64,000 nucleotides of DNA from Patellaria atrata CBS 101060 (lineage: Eukaryota; Ascomycota; Dothideomycetes; Patellariales; Patellariaceae): positions 3,195,838-3,259,837 of the forward strand of contig MU006089.1 of NCBI GenBank assembly GCA_010093705.1, written 5' to 3'. Positions 1-12,900 of the stretch are shown here, in pieces; position 1 is the first letter of the stretch, and every line of letters starts with the position of its first letter. Position numbers and translations under genes: made by a program. The notes beneath the pieces were generated by a model, which had not been told where the DNA came from, ran no database searches, and saw only the letters and a program-made list of their open reading frames with translations.

Positions 1-270
1 TGATTGCAAAAATGAGCTCGCTGAGCTTTGAAATCAATCCCTAAACCAATATGCTATCAACTCTGAACCCTCAAAGTGTATCATACGCTGAGAAACTTGC
101 GATGGTTTGAGGCTGATAGATATACGCGTCTCGACACTCTGTTGCACCTTCCAGCTCTCGGCAATTTGGCGAGGAATTAGTTATTCGCAATCCTTCTTCT
201 CCTGCTGACGCGTAGAAGGGTCTCTGCGAAAACGGTCGTTATACCAGAGAAGAGGGAGAGCATCAACACC

Positions 271-2972
271 ATGGTTCAACTTTCAGCCCTCGTGCAGAAA
301 GGAGTCTACGTTCTCTGGATTCTGGTCCTCCTCGCCGCCGTACACCGAAATTTTCGGACAGGTTCGTTCACTCTTCCCCTCTAGTTTGTGGAACCCATGT
401 TTGGACGTCTCTATATTGAAGAATGTTGCTGATCCATCCTCCTGTCGTAGACTCATCCGACCCCCAAAAATGCGGTGCCCTCCTAGAGGAAGGTCAATGG
501 CTCGATCCGCAGCGTTCCGCTTACTCACCCCCAGATGGGTATACTATCTGGCAGCCACCTGGGTGTATGGTACATAACTACAGTGCTGAAGATGTTGCAA
601 GATGTTTTGGGAAGAGGAAGGTTCTGTTCGTTGGCGATTCGACGGTTCGACAAGTCTTCTGGGCAGCCGCGAAAAAGATTGACCCATCGGGATATCCTAA
701 AAAGAGAACACTCAAGGAGAATAAAGAGCTACACTCTAACATGGTGTATAATACAACGGACCACCATCTGGAATTCTTATGGGATCCATACCTGAATAGT
801 TCCATTCTTCATGCTGAGCTCCATGCTTTCCGAACAGCCAAGGAACCTCAAGAAGGGGGAACATCAGAACCTACCCTCTCTATTCCTAGTTCTCAAAATG
901 CTGCAAGCATACTTATTGGTGGTGGACTATGGCAGGCCCGTTACCTTGATGACAGATATTTTGAGCAGTTCAAGAGTGCTATTGACAATATCCTATTAAC
1001 TGTCTCGAATTACGATCAGAAAACCGATATTCGATTTGCCACCTTAAACGGGAAGGAAGGCCTTGGTGATAGTATCTTCTTCGCTCCGGTTCAGGAACCA
1101 TTATATGAGGAACTGTCTCCCAGCAGAGCAGCTACGATCAAGCCCGGAGAGATCTCAAGAATGAATGAGTATCTTCAGGAGCTTGCTGATAAGAAGAGAA
1201 TCACCCTGTTGTCCAGCTATGCTGCGATGATTAAAGGGGATCCTCTGACCTACGGAGATAGTGGTCTACATGTCATAGATCAGATTTCAAAGGAGAGGGC
1301 TGACGCCCTCTTCAATCTAAGGTGCAACGCAAAGGCTGCGTACAATGGCGGTTATCCCTTCAGCAGGACTTGTTGCAGTGCTTACCCTACAATTAACTTA
1401 GTCCAATTAGCTGTTATGGCTTTTGGGTTCGTCATATTGCCCCTGAGCGCTCTCACAAGATACGGAAGATCAAAGAGAACAAATCGGCCAAGTTCAAATG
1501 TAACGCTCAATGCGTCCATCATGCTCTTCGTAGCTTTGTGCTACTGTTATTTTGCAGACAGGACGGCTGTATTCGAGAAGGCCCATAAACGTTTCATAGT
1601 GTCTGACTTCCGTTCTCTCGCTTGGGGTGTGCTCCTTCTAGGCCTTCTTACCATAAGAAAGATCCCATCTTCTGGAAAGGCACCTATCTCCCAATCGACT
1701 CAACCGGACGAATCATTCCTACCTGAGGCTCAAACCGACGAATGGAAAGGATGGATGCAGTTCTTCGTCTTGATGTACCATTATACCGGTGCTACCGAGC
1801 ATCTCGGATTGTACATTATCACTCGACTCCTCATGGCATCTTACGTCTTCCTAACCGCATACCAACATTCTATGTACTTCCTAAGACAAAACGACTACTC
1901 ACTCCGTCACGTCGCAGGCGTTTTAATCCGTTTGAACCTCTCCACGGTCACCATATCGTACATGATGCGTACAGACTACATGTTCTACTACCTCGCACCG
2001 CTCCTCACGTACTCCTTTTCCGTCGTCTATTTCACCCTCCGCATCGGCTCCTCATACAACAACAAAGTTTTGTTTGTCATCAGCAAGACTCTATTTTCCG
2101 CTCTCCTGACCTGGGCTTTCTTCGCCATCCCCAACCTCCTCGAACTCGACCTCACCTTCCTCAAATACACGACCCGCATATCCTGGGACCCCCGCTCAAC
2201 CCGGCAAAACCTGACCCTCGACATCTTCGGTCCCTTCATCGGCCTCATCGTCGCCATCCTCAATACTCGCATCTCATTCATCCTCTCACCATCCAACTCC
2301 TACACTGACCGCCTCTCCCAAGCAATCCGCACACACTTCCCCTTCCTCCGCCTCGCCCTCATCCTCCTCGCCGCAACGGTCTTCCCCGTTTTCTACTCCC
2401 TAACCTCCCGCTCCCCAGACAAAGCCGACTACAACTGGTGGCAGCCTTACATCGGCATTCTCCCCGTCCTCGCCTATGCCGTAGTCCGAAACGCCACCCT
2501 AGCGCTCAGGACATTGCACTCCCGCGCCTTCGCATGGTTGGGCCGTTGCGCGCTCGAGGCATTTGTGCTAAGCCGCCACGTATGGCTCGCGGGCGATGGA
2601 AGGGGTCTTCTCAGCACCGGCTTGTTCGGCAGCAGGGACGGGAGATTCTGGAGTGATCGGTGGAGAGACGCCGTACTCCTTACCCCTGTTTTCCTATGGC
2701 TGGCCTGGCGTGTCAGAGCTGCGACCGATGTGCTCGCTGCGTGGGCTGTCGGTGAAGAGCAGGGGAGGAGAGAGGCGCATCGGAGTAGAAGCAGGCCGCA
2801 GAGCGTGGAGTTGCAGTTGCCGGATTATGGGAACGGGTTTGCTAAGGAGGTGGCGGTGGATAGGAAGGAGGGGAGGGGGATGATGGGGCTCTCGGAGGCG
2901 GATTTGAGAAGACGCGTTTTGCTGGTTGTGGTGGGGATGTGGGTTCTTAATCTGGTAAGTGGGATATCATGA
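271..2972 (+). CDS. Cas1p-like polysaccharide O-acetyltransferase, multi-pass membrane protein
   Basis: Two exons, 271-361 and 451-2972 (870 aa); the intron starts GTTCGT and the frame is kept (codon G|AC). The family (Cryptococcus Cas1p, animal CASD1) O-acetylates glycans in the Golgi. The N-terminus has a hydrophobic anchor (residues about 10-25). A lumenal SGNH/PC-esterase-like domain follows, with VGDS (Ser about 94) and a downstream GDSGLH that supplies the D-x-x-H catalytic pair (about residue 300). After residue about 350 come ten or so membrane segments with family-typical patches such as YHYTGATEH, MRTDYMFYYLAPL and WQPYIGILP. The 3' end is uncertain: a donor at 2955 (GTAAGT) with an acceptor at 3022-3023 would replace the last five residues with about 39 others and move the stop to 3143. 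Family assignment is firm; the acceptor glycan is unknown. Confidence 0.9.
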
Positions 2973-3638
2973 CTTCCGTTTCATAGGAGTATTGTCGCTG
3001 ATGTGGTGAAGACGTATGTTTAGAGCCAGTGGTTGAGAGAGGAATGCGGTAGTCCCGTTTGTTGCCGACTCTTTCTGACCTGGATTACATCACCATATCT
3101 TCCCCCCGTTTTTCGATCATATTTGCGCTTCAGCGAGTCATAGAACAGCGGTTTGTAAAGAGCTCGACAGAAATTATATCTCAGCAAGAGTAGATGAGAT
3201 GCATGTGCATCAGGTATATATGTATGTAATGTATAGACGTAATGATGGGGATGGCTGCATATACCAGGAGAAAGGAGGACTATATCTCCTCCACATGTGT
3301 TTATTGATACCTGCGATTTCTTTCGGCATATCCCATGCGCATCAAAGTCGAACTCAGTACATGTAATGTATAGTGTCGGTGGTAGAGCCTCCCGAGCACG
3401 CGCAATGCACCTTCTCCTTAAGGGTTTCCATCTTGCACCCTGAAATCGGAAAGTACATTCGACCTCACTCCCACCTCTGTGCACACGCCCATTTCCGGTT
3501 GTGATGACTATAAAGTAAATTAAGGATAAAATTAAGCTTATTTTGACGTCGTACACTAAACGTAAGAAGAGCCATATATACAATGAACAAGGGCCGCGAA
3601 CCCCTTTCTACCGTTCCCTTATAATCCAAAACTACCAA
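2973..3638. other. Convergent intergenic spacer
   Basis: The spacer lies between the converging 3' ends of the acetyltransferase and MFS genes. It may hold an alternative last exon of the acetyltransferase (3024-3143). Apart from AT-rich tracts suited to 3' ends I see nothing else. A 187-codon minus-strand open frame here shows no family features. Confidence 0.6.
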
Positions 3639-5862
3639 TTACTCTACCTTATTACTCATCGTCTTATCCACCGTCCCGCCGCCAGTTCTGCTCGCCGCAC
3701 CACTCCCACTCTCACTCCTCTCCTCTCCCCCTTTCTCTCCCTGACTCCCCGAGACAAATCCATTGGGAACCCCGTTCCCGTCCATCCTGGACTCCTCGTC
3801 CCTCTTCCGATCTAGTTCAATATCGGGCGCCGGCGCAAACTTACTCCTCGCCCTAATCTTCTTCCCGTAAAGATAAAACACCACTGGCATCGGGATCAGC
3901 ACGGCGGCTATACATCCCAAAACCGTCGCAGCCCACTGGATGCCCATCCCGTTAAACATGTACGTTGCGAAAAGCGGGAACACGCCACCGAAAATGGAGC
4001 GCATGAACGTGTTTGCCGCGATAGCCGAAGCAGCGAACATGAGATACGCATCGACGATGTAGTTGAGCAGACTCAGGAAAATGGTGAAGATACCGAAGCC
4101 GGTGAAGAGGCCTGAGAGGACCGGGACGATCCAGTGGACGCTCCCGCTATACCCCGTCCAGCCAAACCAGAACAGGCCTACGGCGAAAAGAACACTGCCG
4201 ACCATGCTGATGGGTAACCGCCATTCAGGAACAGGAACGTTGTTGTTCGTTGCGAGCTTTTTTGTATAGCGCGGGTTATCGATGACGATGATGACGAAGG
4301 CAATCATTTCGCCGATGATCATACCGAAGTATGGGAGGCCGGCTACGCCTTCGTTCCATCCATATACGCCTTGGAAGACGAGGCCGTAAGCTGTGAGGAA
4401 GAGGTAGAGGATGCCGTAGATGAAGGACATGTAGATTGTGATTAGTAGTACGATCGGTTCTGTGAATAGTATGCGCATGGGACGGGAAACGTTTTTGACA
4501 ATAAGTTCTTGAAAATCGACTTCGATTTCTTCCTGTTTAGCATGGATACCCCAGTTTTTAGTACGCCGACGGAGTTCACTAGCCTTGGAGACCAAGACGA
4601 CAGGTGGATAAGTTTCTTTCATAAATATAAGCAGCAAAATGAAGGCCGTGAAAGCCATGATAGCCGAGATGTACTCGGTCCACCTCCAGCCAAGATATGA
4701 TATCGTAATAAAACCGCCTGGAAATGTTAGTTAATGCTACCATCGGTCACAAGAAAGGCCACTCTTACCTATGAAAGGTGCAAGTAACGGGCCCATGAAG
4801 ACTGTACACGAGAACACCGCTACAGCGAGACCTCTCTGTGCATTGCTAAACATGTCGGCGAAGACGGCCGCAACGCAGGCCAAAGGACAAGATCCAAAGA
4901 CACCGCCAAAGAAACGTGTGATCATAATTGTCTGAAGATCTTTAGCTACGGCGGTGGATATTGAGAAGATAGCAAACCCAAACGCTCCAATGATGAGTGG
5001 GATACGACGACCGTATAATTCCGACATAGGTGCCCTTATGATTCAGTGTCAGTAGCGATCTTAAGAGGCGAGGAATAGCTTATAGTTACATTAAAAAATG
5101 TCTCGCAATTAAAGTGAAAATTGTTACCGCTTGGAAGGACTCACCAAAATAATGGGCCAAAGGCATAACCAAAAACAAAGAGTGATATACCAAGTGTTCC
5201 TACTTCCTGAATCACACCAAATTGCATAGACACAGCTCCAATAGCGGGAGAAAATATACTGGACCCCATAGTAGCAGCTATAGCATCGAACGCTAGAATA
5301 GCCCCAATGAATAGTCTATGACGATATGTTAGTGCTTTTATATGGCTGAAGGTTTTGATATAACGTACTTTCTCTTCATCGGCCAGTTTTGTGCATGTAA
5401 GGGGTCATCAGGCCCGTCAAATTCTACCACATATTCTTCTCTTTCCGGTAATAGGGGAGGATATGGTTTTCCAGCGCCAAAGTTTGGCAATGGCCTCTCC
5501 CTTCGCGATGTGGTCCGTCTAGTGATAGTCTGCCCAACAGTGCCTTGATGTTGACTTCGTTGTGTCTCAATTCGCTCCAGAGCAACTGGATGTGTCTCAG
5601 TAGGATGCCGCGAGAGTGTAGAGGAGAGTGTGTTTCCTCTTGACCTTAGAGATACGGTTGGCATGCGACCAAGGGACATAGAAGCGTTTGAGGACGATGA
5701 CGAGGATGACGAGGAGACTGAAGCCACTTCTTCATGCTCTTCTTCGCGGCGATGTCTTTCTTCATATTCTCGTCTTAATCGCTCTTGGGCGTCCCATTGG
5801 TGATATCGTTCTGGTTCCGCTCGTGCTTCATTTCTGAGCACTTCGTAGTCTTCCTCATCCAT
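3639..5862 (-). CDS. MFS drug/polyamine-type exporter (DHA1 family)
   Basis: Four exons on the minus strand: 5862-5369, 5315-5145, 5034-4769 and 4717-3639, joining to 669 aa with consistent phases. The first 160 residues are a long hydrophilic cytoplasmic tail with a Ser run and Arg/Glu-rich helix. The entry sequence to the membrane domain (DDPLHAQNWP) is typical of fungal TPO/FLU1/CAF5-like proton antiporters. The MFS motif-A equivalent is SELYGRRIP after the second membrane segment, and FGSCPLAC/FFGGVFG fits the TM4-5 signature. The C-terminal half has six further hydrophobic segments and ends in a basic/acidic hydrophilic tail (FYLYGKKIRARSKFAPAP) characteristic of the subfamily. It is probably a plasma-membrane exporter of drugs, polyamines or other small molecules; the substrate cannot be read from sequence. 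No biosynthetic genes flank it. Confidence 0.92.
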
Positions 5863-6420
5863 GATTAGTTGCTAGATAGCAATTCGTTCTTTGAGTGATA
5901 TGGAGTCTCTTTCGAGGGCTTTTCTTGTATATAGATTATGTTTAAACTTATATTACAAAGAATTTGGCAAAGGAGAAGAGGGAAGTGTTTATGTATAATT
6001 TGTAAATAGAGGAGAACTCGAAGAAGCTCCCCCCACTGTCGGTTAATTATTTGCCGTCACTAAGCCGCGCGAAACTTTTCACTGAGTTGCAATGACCTCA
6101 TGTGAAAACAGGCTACGATTAGCGGCAAGAGCATAAGATGACCGATGTAACAACGACAAAAGACCGAATGAAAGTTCTTTCAATAGCGGATTCTCCGATC
6201 CCATCAACGAATCAACCGTCAGATAATAGAGCCTTTAACTTATGCCGAGTCGATTACTAACACAGCTAAGGAATGCATACAATTTACGCGACAGCATCAT
6301 AAGCAACATGCAGCAACATGTACAGGAGGCTACTTGTATTGGTATGAATCTGTACTCGAGCATAGCATTATTAGCGAAGAATTTAAACTCCTCAATATTT
6401 GACAGTTTTCTGATCTATTC
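5863..6420. other. Upstream region of the MFS gene
   Basis: This spacer lies between the start of the MFS gene and the 3' end of the exonuclease gene, both on the minus strand. It is AT-rich and should hold the MFS promoter. I recognise no specific regulatory site. Confidence 0.5.
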
Positions 6421-7970
6421 TTATTCATGGACTGGATTACTGATGATCCAATGAATCAAATCCCTGGCCGCAATTGCATCTTCAAGGCTATCATGGCCTT
6501 CTCTCCCACGCGTTTGGATATCTCTATCAAGGCGTGTTTTTACAAGGGTTTTAAGGGAGAGGCTCCCGGCACCCTTTTTCCTATTCTTCTGCTTTTTTCC
6601 CACATTCTCATTCCCATTTTTATCAGGGACTCTTTCGGACATGCGAACAACAGACGTTCCTCCACTCTTATCCTTCCCGGGTAGCGAATTTTCCTCGGAA
6701 TTTGCCACCTTGCCTTGTCCTTCACTCACAATCTCCGCTTCAACTTGCTTCTTATCTCCATTCGCTGCCTCTCTCCTCTTCTTAGTGTTAGACTCAGTCA
6801 CAAATGAATCTACTATACGCCCATGGATCCATCTCAGCGCGCGCAAATCGCCCGAAGCTCCGTGTCCAACAACCACCGTCTCCGGTCCGACGAAGGTCCA
6901 TAAAGCCCTTCGCGCTCCTGCCTTGCCATTCAAACAACTCCCTTCCCTCTTTGCCTTCCGTACGTCTGCCCATGACACACCAGAGAATCGGGTGTTGAGA
7001 TGTTGCATAGGTACATCCGGCTGAACGATATTGTCCACGAGCACCGCTCCTGAGAAATAGTCGATCAACGTGACTCGTATAAGTTCCCGGTCTCCAGATA
7101 CTGCTGTACCCATCTCACAATCAAGGGCCACAGCAGCGCGAATGTCGTTCCCTTTCAGTAACGCATCGGGTGTGGGATGGAATTGATGTTGCTCAGCGAG
7201 TTCGCCAGGCCCGTATGAACGCGGAATATGCACGTCTGAACCACCACAAGGGTTGGCTGTGACGTGTTGAGAGCAACAACTCCAGTGCTATACACCAGTA
7301 AGTATGAACAAATACAGCTGCATGCGATTAGAGATTGCTCATAATACCTTCCGAACAACTTGGCCGGGATGATATTTGCATCTGAAAGCAGGCACTTGTA
7401 CGGTCTTATCAGCTACATCTGTGGGGTGGATTTGATCAGAAAGATTAGTGTTACTAGGAGTAAGTTGAGATATTGCTATAGCGCGTTAGCTTTAATTACA
7501 GCTCTCGGACTAGGAATCAGTTACTCTTGTTACATCCGAGACAACGTCTTTTGGAAAGAAGCTGCTCATCTGTCAAAGGCCGGATGATGTAGCCATGGCT
7601 TCGCAAGACATCTTCAGGTTCGATGAGGTTTCGCAATTCGACAAGATAAGCTTCTGATTGCGTGATGATAGCCATCGGTTCAGATTCACTAAGGGGCCCA
7701 GGAATAACCATAGGACATCGCACGGAAGATAGTACCTTAAAGTGGAATCTTATATCTATTGATGTTGGGGGGTGGCCATCGGTTTGATCCTGAGGAACTA
7801 TGCACAAACCCACTGTTCCACAGCCTCGTCTGTTTGTCGATCAGCCAACTGCATCAGATGTTTGGAATATATGAAGCATGCTGCCGTTGTAGAGGGAAGC
7901 TACGACGATGAGCATGATGTACATACCGTAACTTGAATTCGTATGCGACCATGCGTACGGAAGAATCCAT
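6421..7970 (-). CDS. DEDDh RNA exonuclease, REX3/REXO1-like
   Basis: Likely five exons: 7970-7927, 7848-7814, 7755-7525, 7418-7348 and 7287-6421 (415 aa). The last three are secure; the first two are tentative, although their phases fit. The family trims 3' ends of RNAs such as snoRNA, RNase MRP RNA and 5S rRNA. The exonuclease fold shows ExoI ALDCEMG (Asp about 183, Glu about 185), ExoII GHGASGDLRAL, and ExoIII HDSLEDAIAARDL near the C-terminus, which together give the DEDDh acidic set and catalytic His. Before it lies a Cys-rich zinc module: CLGC, CKYHPG, then WSCC...PCGG, with joints in mid-module that only the chosen splices restore. A Lys/Glu-rich insert of about 80 residues separates ExoII from ExoIII. 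It ends head to tail before the MFS promoter. A nucleolar or nuclear site is inferred from the family. Confidence 0.85.
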
Positions 7971-8776
7971 CTTTGGGCGAAAAAATGCAATGCAGTTTTC
8001 AATAAATAAATCTGCTACCGGACGTATGGCTTACATGTAGGATTGACTTCGCCGTGGGCTGTCATACTATATCATCTAGTTAGAATGGATGCCTTTGGTT
8101 GAAGTTCTTCAGAATTGCACTACCGTATCATCTGAGTTTATATTCCTCGCGCTTCTGCAAGACTAATGAGCATTAGTCCTGCATAAGTATAAGGAATTTA
8201 GACTCAGAAGATACAGTACTGGAGAATCCCTACTAAGACCAAACATGCCAAATAAGCGAGAGTAGTAGAAGCGTACGTACTTGATAGGATCACTTTATAT
8301 CGTCTCTGAAAGCCATAGACCGCATAGTGGAGAAACTCAATGAAGATGTAGTATGTGCTCAGAGAATGGACTTGATGAAACGAAACGGATCAGGTGAGTG
8401 GGTATAAGGGCATTGGAAGGCCATGGAAGTTTTGCCTTAAGCACATATTCACAGGCTAATAAGATGTCGTTACACGAGAGACAGGTACCGTACGACTGGA
8501 CAGGTTCAAATCGTGATTAACTACTCTATACTACAACCCCCATTAATCTACCACCCAATTTACAAAATTTGAGCTTTTACACTTAAAGGTAAAAGACTGT
8601 TGACCCCACCGATGCTTGCCGTGAGATGCTTGAAATTAAGAGCCCGTTGCTTCGTCATAGGCCCGTTGCCCAAGGCCTAGTATATCAAGAAGGAAGATAA
8701 TAAACACATCACTCAACCCGTAGGCGAGGACACGAAAGAATACTAAAGATATACAGGGGAGAAATTAAAATGGGAT
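7971..8776. other. Intergenic spacer, exonuclease 5' side
   Basis: The spacer holds the promoter of the exonuclease gene and the 3' flank of the repeat surface protein. An extra short upstream exon of the exonuclease cannot be excluded. No other gene is visible. Confidence 0.5.
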
Positions 8777-9968
8777 TTAGAAGAGAGCCAAGACCGCAAG
8801 GACGGCACCGACGAAAGCGCCAACGGGTTGCTTATTGACTGGGGCAGCACCTTCGAATGGGGGAGGGGTGAAGACAGGTGGGGTCTCCACTGGGATAGTA
8901 ACAACCGGAGTTGTTTCCACTGGGATAGTGATAACCGGAGTTGATTCCACTGGAATGGTAACAACCGGAGTCGTCTCAGGTGGGGGTGGAACGACCTCAG
9001 TAGTAGTCTCAGGTGGGGGAGGGACGACCTCAGTAGTAGTCTCAGGTGGGGGAGGGACGACCTCAGTAGTAGTCTCAGGTGGGGGNNNNNNNNNNNNNNN
9101 NNNNNNNNNNNNNNNNNNNNNNNNNNNNNNNNNNNNNNNNNNNNNNNNNNNNNNNNNNNNNNNNNNNNNNNNNNNNNNNNNNNNNNNNNNNNNNNNNNNN
9201 NNNNNNNNNNNNNNNNNNNNNNNNNNNNNNNNNNNNNNNNNNNNNNNNNNNNNNNNNNNNNNNNNNNNNNNNNNNNNNNNNNNNNNNNNNNNNNNNNNNN
9301 NNNNNNNNNNNNNNNNNNNNNNNNNNNNNNNNNNNNNNNNNNNNNNNNNNNNNNNNNNNNNNNNNNNNNNNNNNNNNNNNNNNNNNNNNNNNNNNNNNNN
9401 NNNNNNNNNNNNNNNNNNNNNNNNNNNNNNNNNNNNNNNNNNNNNNNNNNNNNNNNNNNNNNNNNNNNNNNNNNNNNNNNNNNNNNNNNNNNNNNNNNNN
9501 NNNNNNNNNNNNNNNNNNNNNNNNNNNNNNNNNNNNNNNNNNNNNNNNNNNNNNNNNNNNNNNNNNNNNNNNNNNNNNNNNNNNNNNNNNNNNNNNNNNN
9601 NNNNNNNNNNNNNNNNNNNNNNNNNNNNNNNNNNNNNNNNNNNNNNNNNNNNNNNNNNNNNNNNNNNNNNNNNNNNNNNNNNNNNNNNNNNNNNNNNNNN
9701 NNNNNNNNNNNNNNNNNNNNNNNNNNNNNNNNNNNNNNNNNNNNNNNNNNGTCTCCGTTGGTAGAGTCTCGGTTGGGACAGTCTCGGTAGGAGGATACGG
9801 CTCATATGGGGTCTCCGTTGGGAGAGTCTCTGTAGGAGGATATGGCTCATACGGCGTCTCCGTGACAGTTGGTGTTGGAGTAGGTTCGTAATCATCAATG
9901 GGGGTCAACACCACCCCACCGACAACATTGCTAGCCAAAGCTAGGGCGACGATTGATCGTTTCAACAT
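8777..9968 (-). CDS. Secreted GPI-type Thr/Pro-rich tandem-repeat protein (interrupted by an assembly gap)
   Basis: The start is at 9968 and gives a signal peptide (MLKRSIVALALASNVVGG). Low-complexity sequence follows, built on PTETLPTET and YEPYPPTE units. After the gap (9086-9750) the protein resumes with 11-residue PPPPETTTEVV units, then 10-residue units of the VETTPVVTIP type. The C-terminus is a short spacer (EGAAPVNKQ) followed by a hydrophobic tail ending AVLAVLALF, which is a classic GPI-attachment signal. The mature product should be a heavily O-mannosylated cell-wall protein or adhesin-like stalk. No globular domain is visible in what is sequenced, but one could sit in the gap. The two visible halves lie in different frames across the stated 665 N, which only means the gap length is not reliable to the base. 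Confidence 0.8.
8884..9085 (-). repeat. Coding minisatellites: 30-nt and 33-nt units
   Basis: On the + strand the 33-nt unit starts at 8973, 9006, 9039 and 9072 with near-identical copies, and runs into the N gap. It encodes PPPPETTTEVV on the minus strand. About three copies of a 30-nt unit (8884-8972) encode VETTPVVTIP variants. Unit lengths are multiples of three, so copy number can change without breaking the frame. Confidence 0.9.
9086..9750. other. Assembly gap, 665 N
   Basis: The gap is an unbroken run of N inside the repeat surface protein, bounded on both sides by tandem repeats. Repeat collapse is the likely cause, and the true length is unknown. Confidence 0.98.
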
Positions 9969-12900
9969 AGCGAATGATGTTAAAAATTGGATGTACTGTA
10001 CAGTGGACGATAAACGATAGACGTTGGTTGTTGATATAACGAAGGAGGCAGAGTAACCTTAGCGAGCGAGTTACACTGTATGAGGAGGCAGGACTGTGAA
10101 CCTTGGAGGAGGTTGGAATTGATGCAGACTTGCGTGAAGAGGAAACTGTCTTCATGGGGGAGCAGCCTCCTCTATTAAAGATCTGGGGACACGAGCCATC
10201 AGCCAAAACCCCGTATCAACATGACAAGAGCAAGCTACCATGAATCATGCATGGTTGGTGAGCGAAAGCAAGCGGGTGCATGAACAAGGAGAACTTTTAC
10301 TGGCCGTGACGTGATTGCCATGTTTCTTTGGATTTCCATGGAGGGTCTAAGGCAATCAAAGCCTAGGCTATCCCTGAATGAGATTGCCGGCAACGTGAGA
10401 AAATCAGAAAGGAACAAGTAGCTTTACAGAAGTGGGCGAAATGGAGGCATCCCCTAGACAATTTTGGTGATCAGTCACCGACTCAAGCGGCTTGTCTTTG
10501 ATCCTGTTAATCGTGTAGTTCGTACTCCGTATTCTAGTCCAAGCGCCCCGGAAGGGTAGGCGAACGGCAGGGGCAGAGAAACGGTTAGGCGGCATCCAGC
10601 CACTCAAGACAAGAAAGGCACAGATCTTGAGCTGTCTCTGCATAAAATCCCAACCCTTAAAAGCAGGTACATGACTTTACCTCGGCCACTCGTAACTTGA
10701 CAACTAACCACATATGCTCAGTCATCAGCGTTAGCAGCCGAGCTAGTATGACCTGTAGTCTTGTGTAAAGGGACTATGAAGATCACTGCTCGTTCGATCA
10801 ACGGAAACGTGAAGCGATATAGAAGGTGTTAACAAAACCTACCGTCGTACGTAAGGTAACGAAGAGCCGTGGATATGGCACAACCTCAAACAAGCGGCGT
10901 CATAGCCACACGGGGTAGGCTCCCACCAGCCATCCTTGGACATCGATGCCAGTGAAATGATGAAATGATACCATGAGGCCCCGATGCCATGAACCAGAGA
11001 GGTGGACGACTAGTCAGCTTTGAGAATATTGATTGTTTAGCTTGTTGTTCCCTGGGCGTAGGGCGGCAAGGGTTTTGGATGTGATGGGTCGGATGGTTGG
11101 AGATACCAGTTAGCCTGCACTAACCCCCTGCATTATTATTTTCTCTCTAGCTTGTGTTTTCTAGCGAAAAAGAAATGATAAGACGATAACTGGATCTTCA
11201 GCCACCCAAGAATAGTAATGCATCCCGCAATTGGGATCGTCTTGAACTCGAAACGAGCCGTCAATTCTGCTTTCCGAGGACTAAATATCAAAGATGGATT
11301 TCCTTACTCGTAGACGAAATGCCATAAGGGAAGATTTTGAAAGTGGGTTAATTCAGGGGCAGTTAAATTTCGGCTCATAATTGTGCGACTTATGGTAATA
11401 TCTCATCTCATATTAAATGTTGACACAAGGAAAAGTCCAGAGTTACCATACGTCAGACCACTCAACAACGGCAATACGGGACCTTTACTAGCCTTAAGTC
11501 ACGCACCGTCGTAAAGCGGTTGGCTTTGGGCTTCGCTGGTGGCCGAAAAACTGCCACGGCGCGAAGGTGCAGGGGAATTTATCGAATTTCATGGGGATTG
11601 TGCAGGAGGGCAAAGAGTACTCCGTTCTTGTAAGACGATCCTCACACTAACGTTGAGATGCGGTTGGCTGGGCGATTCGAATGGCTAGGAATTTTTCTCC
11701 AGGACTCCAAGCATTTCCAAATTCCAAGGAAAAAGGCCAGGAAAGCGAGAGAGAAAAACGCCGCATCTTGTGAAGATGCGCTCACCTAGTTTAAAAGTCC
11801 TTTGGATCCCAGTTCCAAATCCCAATATAGACGGAAGTAGCCGTCATCAGTGATCAGTTATCGATAATCGATAAGTTATCGTATGAATCCTTTTGCGAGA
11901 TTTGCATCATTATTGCGTTTGCTTTTTGTTCGCATTTCTTGTGGTTCGTAAATCGTGAGAAATTCGTGTCGATAGTATCTTCTCTAGTTGCCAACCGGCT
12001 TCGTACCGGACCCTCCACGGTTTCGCTGTTCCTGCATAAGTTATGTTACAAGTACTCCTGGTACATAATAGTGAGAGGGACTTGCACAGCAGTAAGAAGT
12101 AACACGACAGCACACTCCCCGCACGATTTCAGCCAAAGAAACGTCCGGACTGTCTCTATGTGCCGGCCCTGCAGGGCGGGAATATCGAAAGTGCTGACTT
12201 GCAGTGTGTGCCTGCGTACAAGTACTTGTGCGTACAGAGAAGGATGGAAGGATGGAAGGATGAAGCGGTGTGTGGTGTTTGGATGGTGACTTGTTCGTGA
12301 GCGTTAGGCAACGTTGAACGTTCGCCGTCCGCCCCGGCTCCGCTCCGGTTATCCCTTTTAGTACAAGTAAGGAAAGCAGAACTCTCGATGCCAAAATACT
12401 AGTTCTACCGCATACAAGTAAAAGAAATCAGACTCGAAATCGGGAACACCACGGGACGTATCACCAATATCACCTGAATAATCTTTTTCATCCCGTTTTG
12501 CAAACGTAATTTTGAGCGCCGGCGGCATTCGGTCACTCTTGTCTTCTCATATAATAATACTTTGTATGGAGTACTGTAGTGAGTAAGTCAACGAGACCAT
12601 CATTTTTCATACTGGTAATACAGTACACAGTGATAAACTGTTCAATAGCATCAACCATTCCACTAGTATCACGGTTCTCGCAATTTACACATTTGTAGGC
12701 GCTACAATATAGCCGCTCTCTTACGCGCCTAATCTCCATTAACCATTCTCCCACGTGCGCGGCTAGAGCTACAAGACGTGTTCTCCCTTAGGATCACAAT
12801 TTCGTCTATTTCATTGAATCATCAAATCTTCTTAATGCCCCTCCAATACAATATGTTCTGAGATAGGGGCCAACAATTTCCCTACGACTATTGAACGTTT

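Noticed and set aside
3020-3583. 187-codon minus-strand open frame
   Set aside because: It overlaps the possible last exon of the acetyltransferase, lacks family features and lies in a convergent 3' spacer.
8460-8520. GGTTCAAATC resembling a tRNA T-arm
   Set aside because: No matching acceptor, D or anticodon stems can be drawn around it.
8835-9764. Plus-strand open frames across the repeat gap
   Set aside because: They are mirror images of the minus-strand repeat gene and consist mainly of N; the minus strand has the signal peptide and GPI signal.
9931-10206. 91-codon frame overlapping the start of the repeat surface protein
   Set aside because: It spans the likely 5' leader and signal-peptide codons of that gene in another frame, and its composition is not protein-like.
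12041-12394. 117-codon minus-strand open frame with a hydrophobic start
   Set aside because: The first codon is TTG and the sequence is low-information, in a gene-free block. No real start or family signature is seen.
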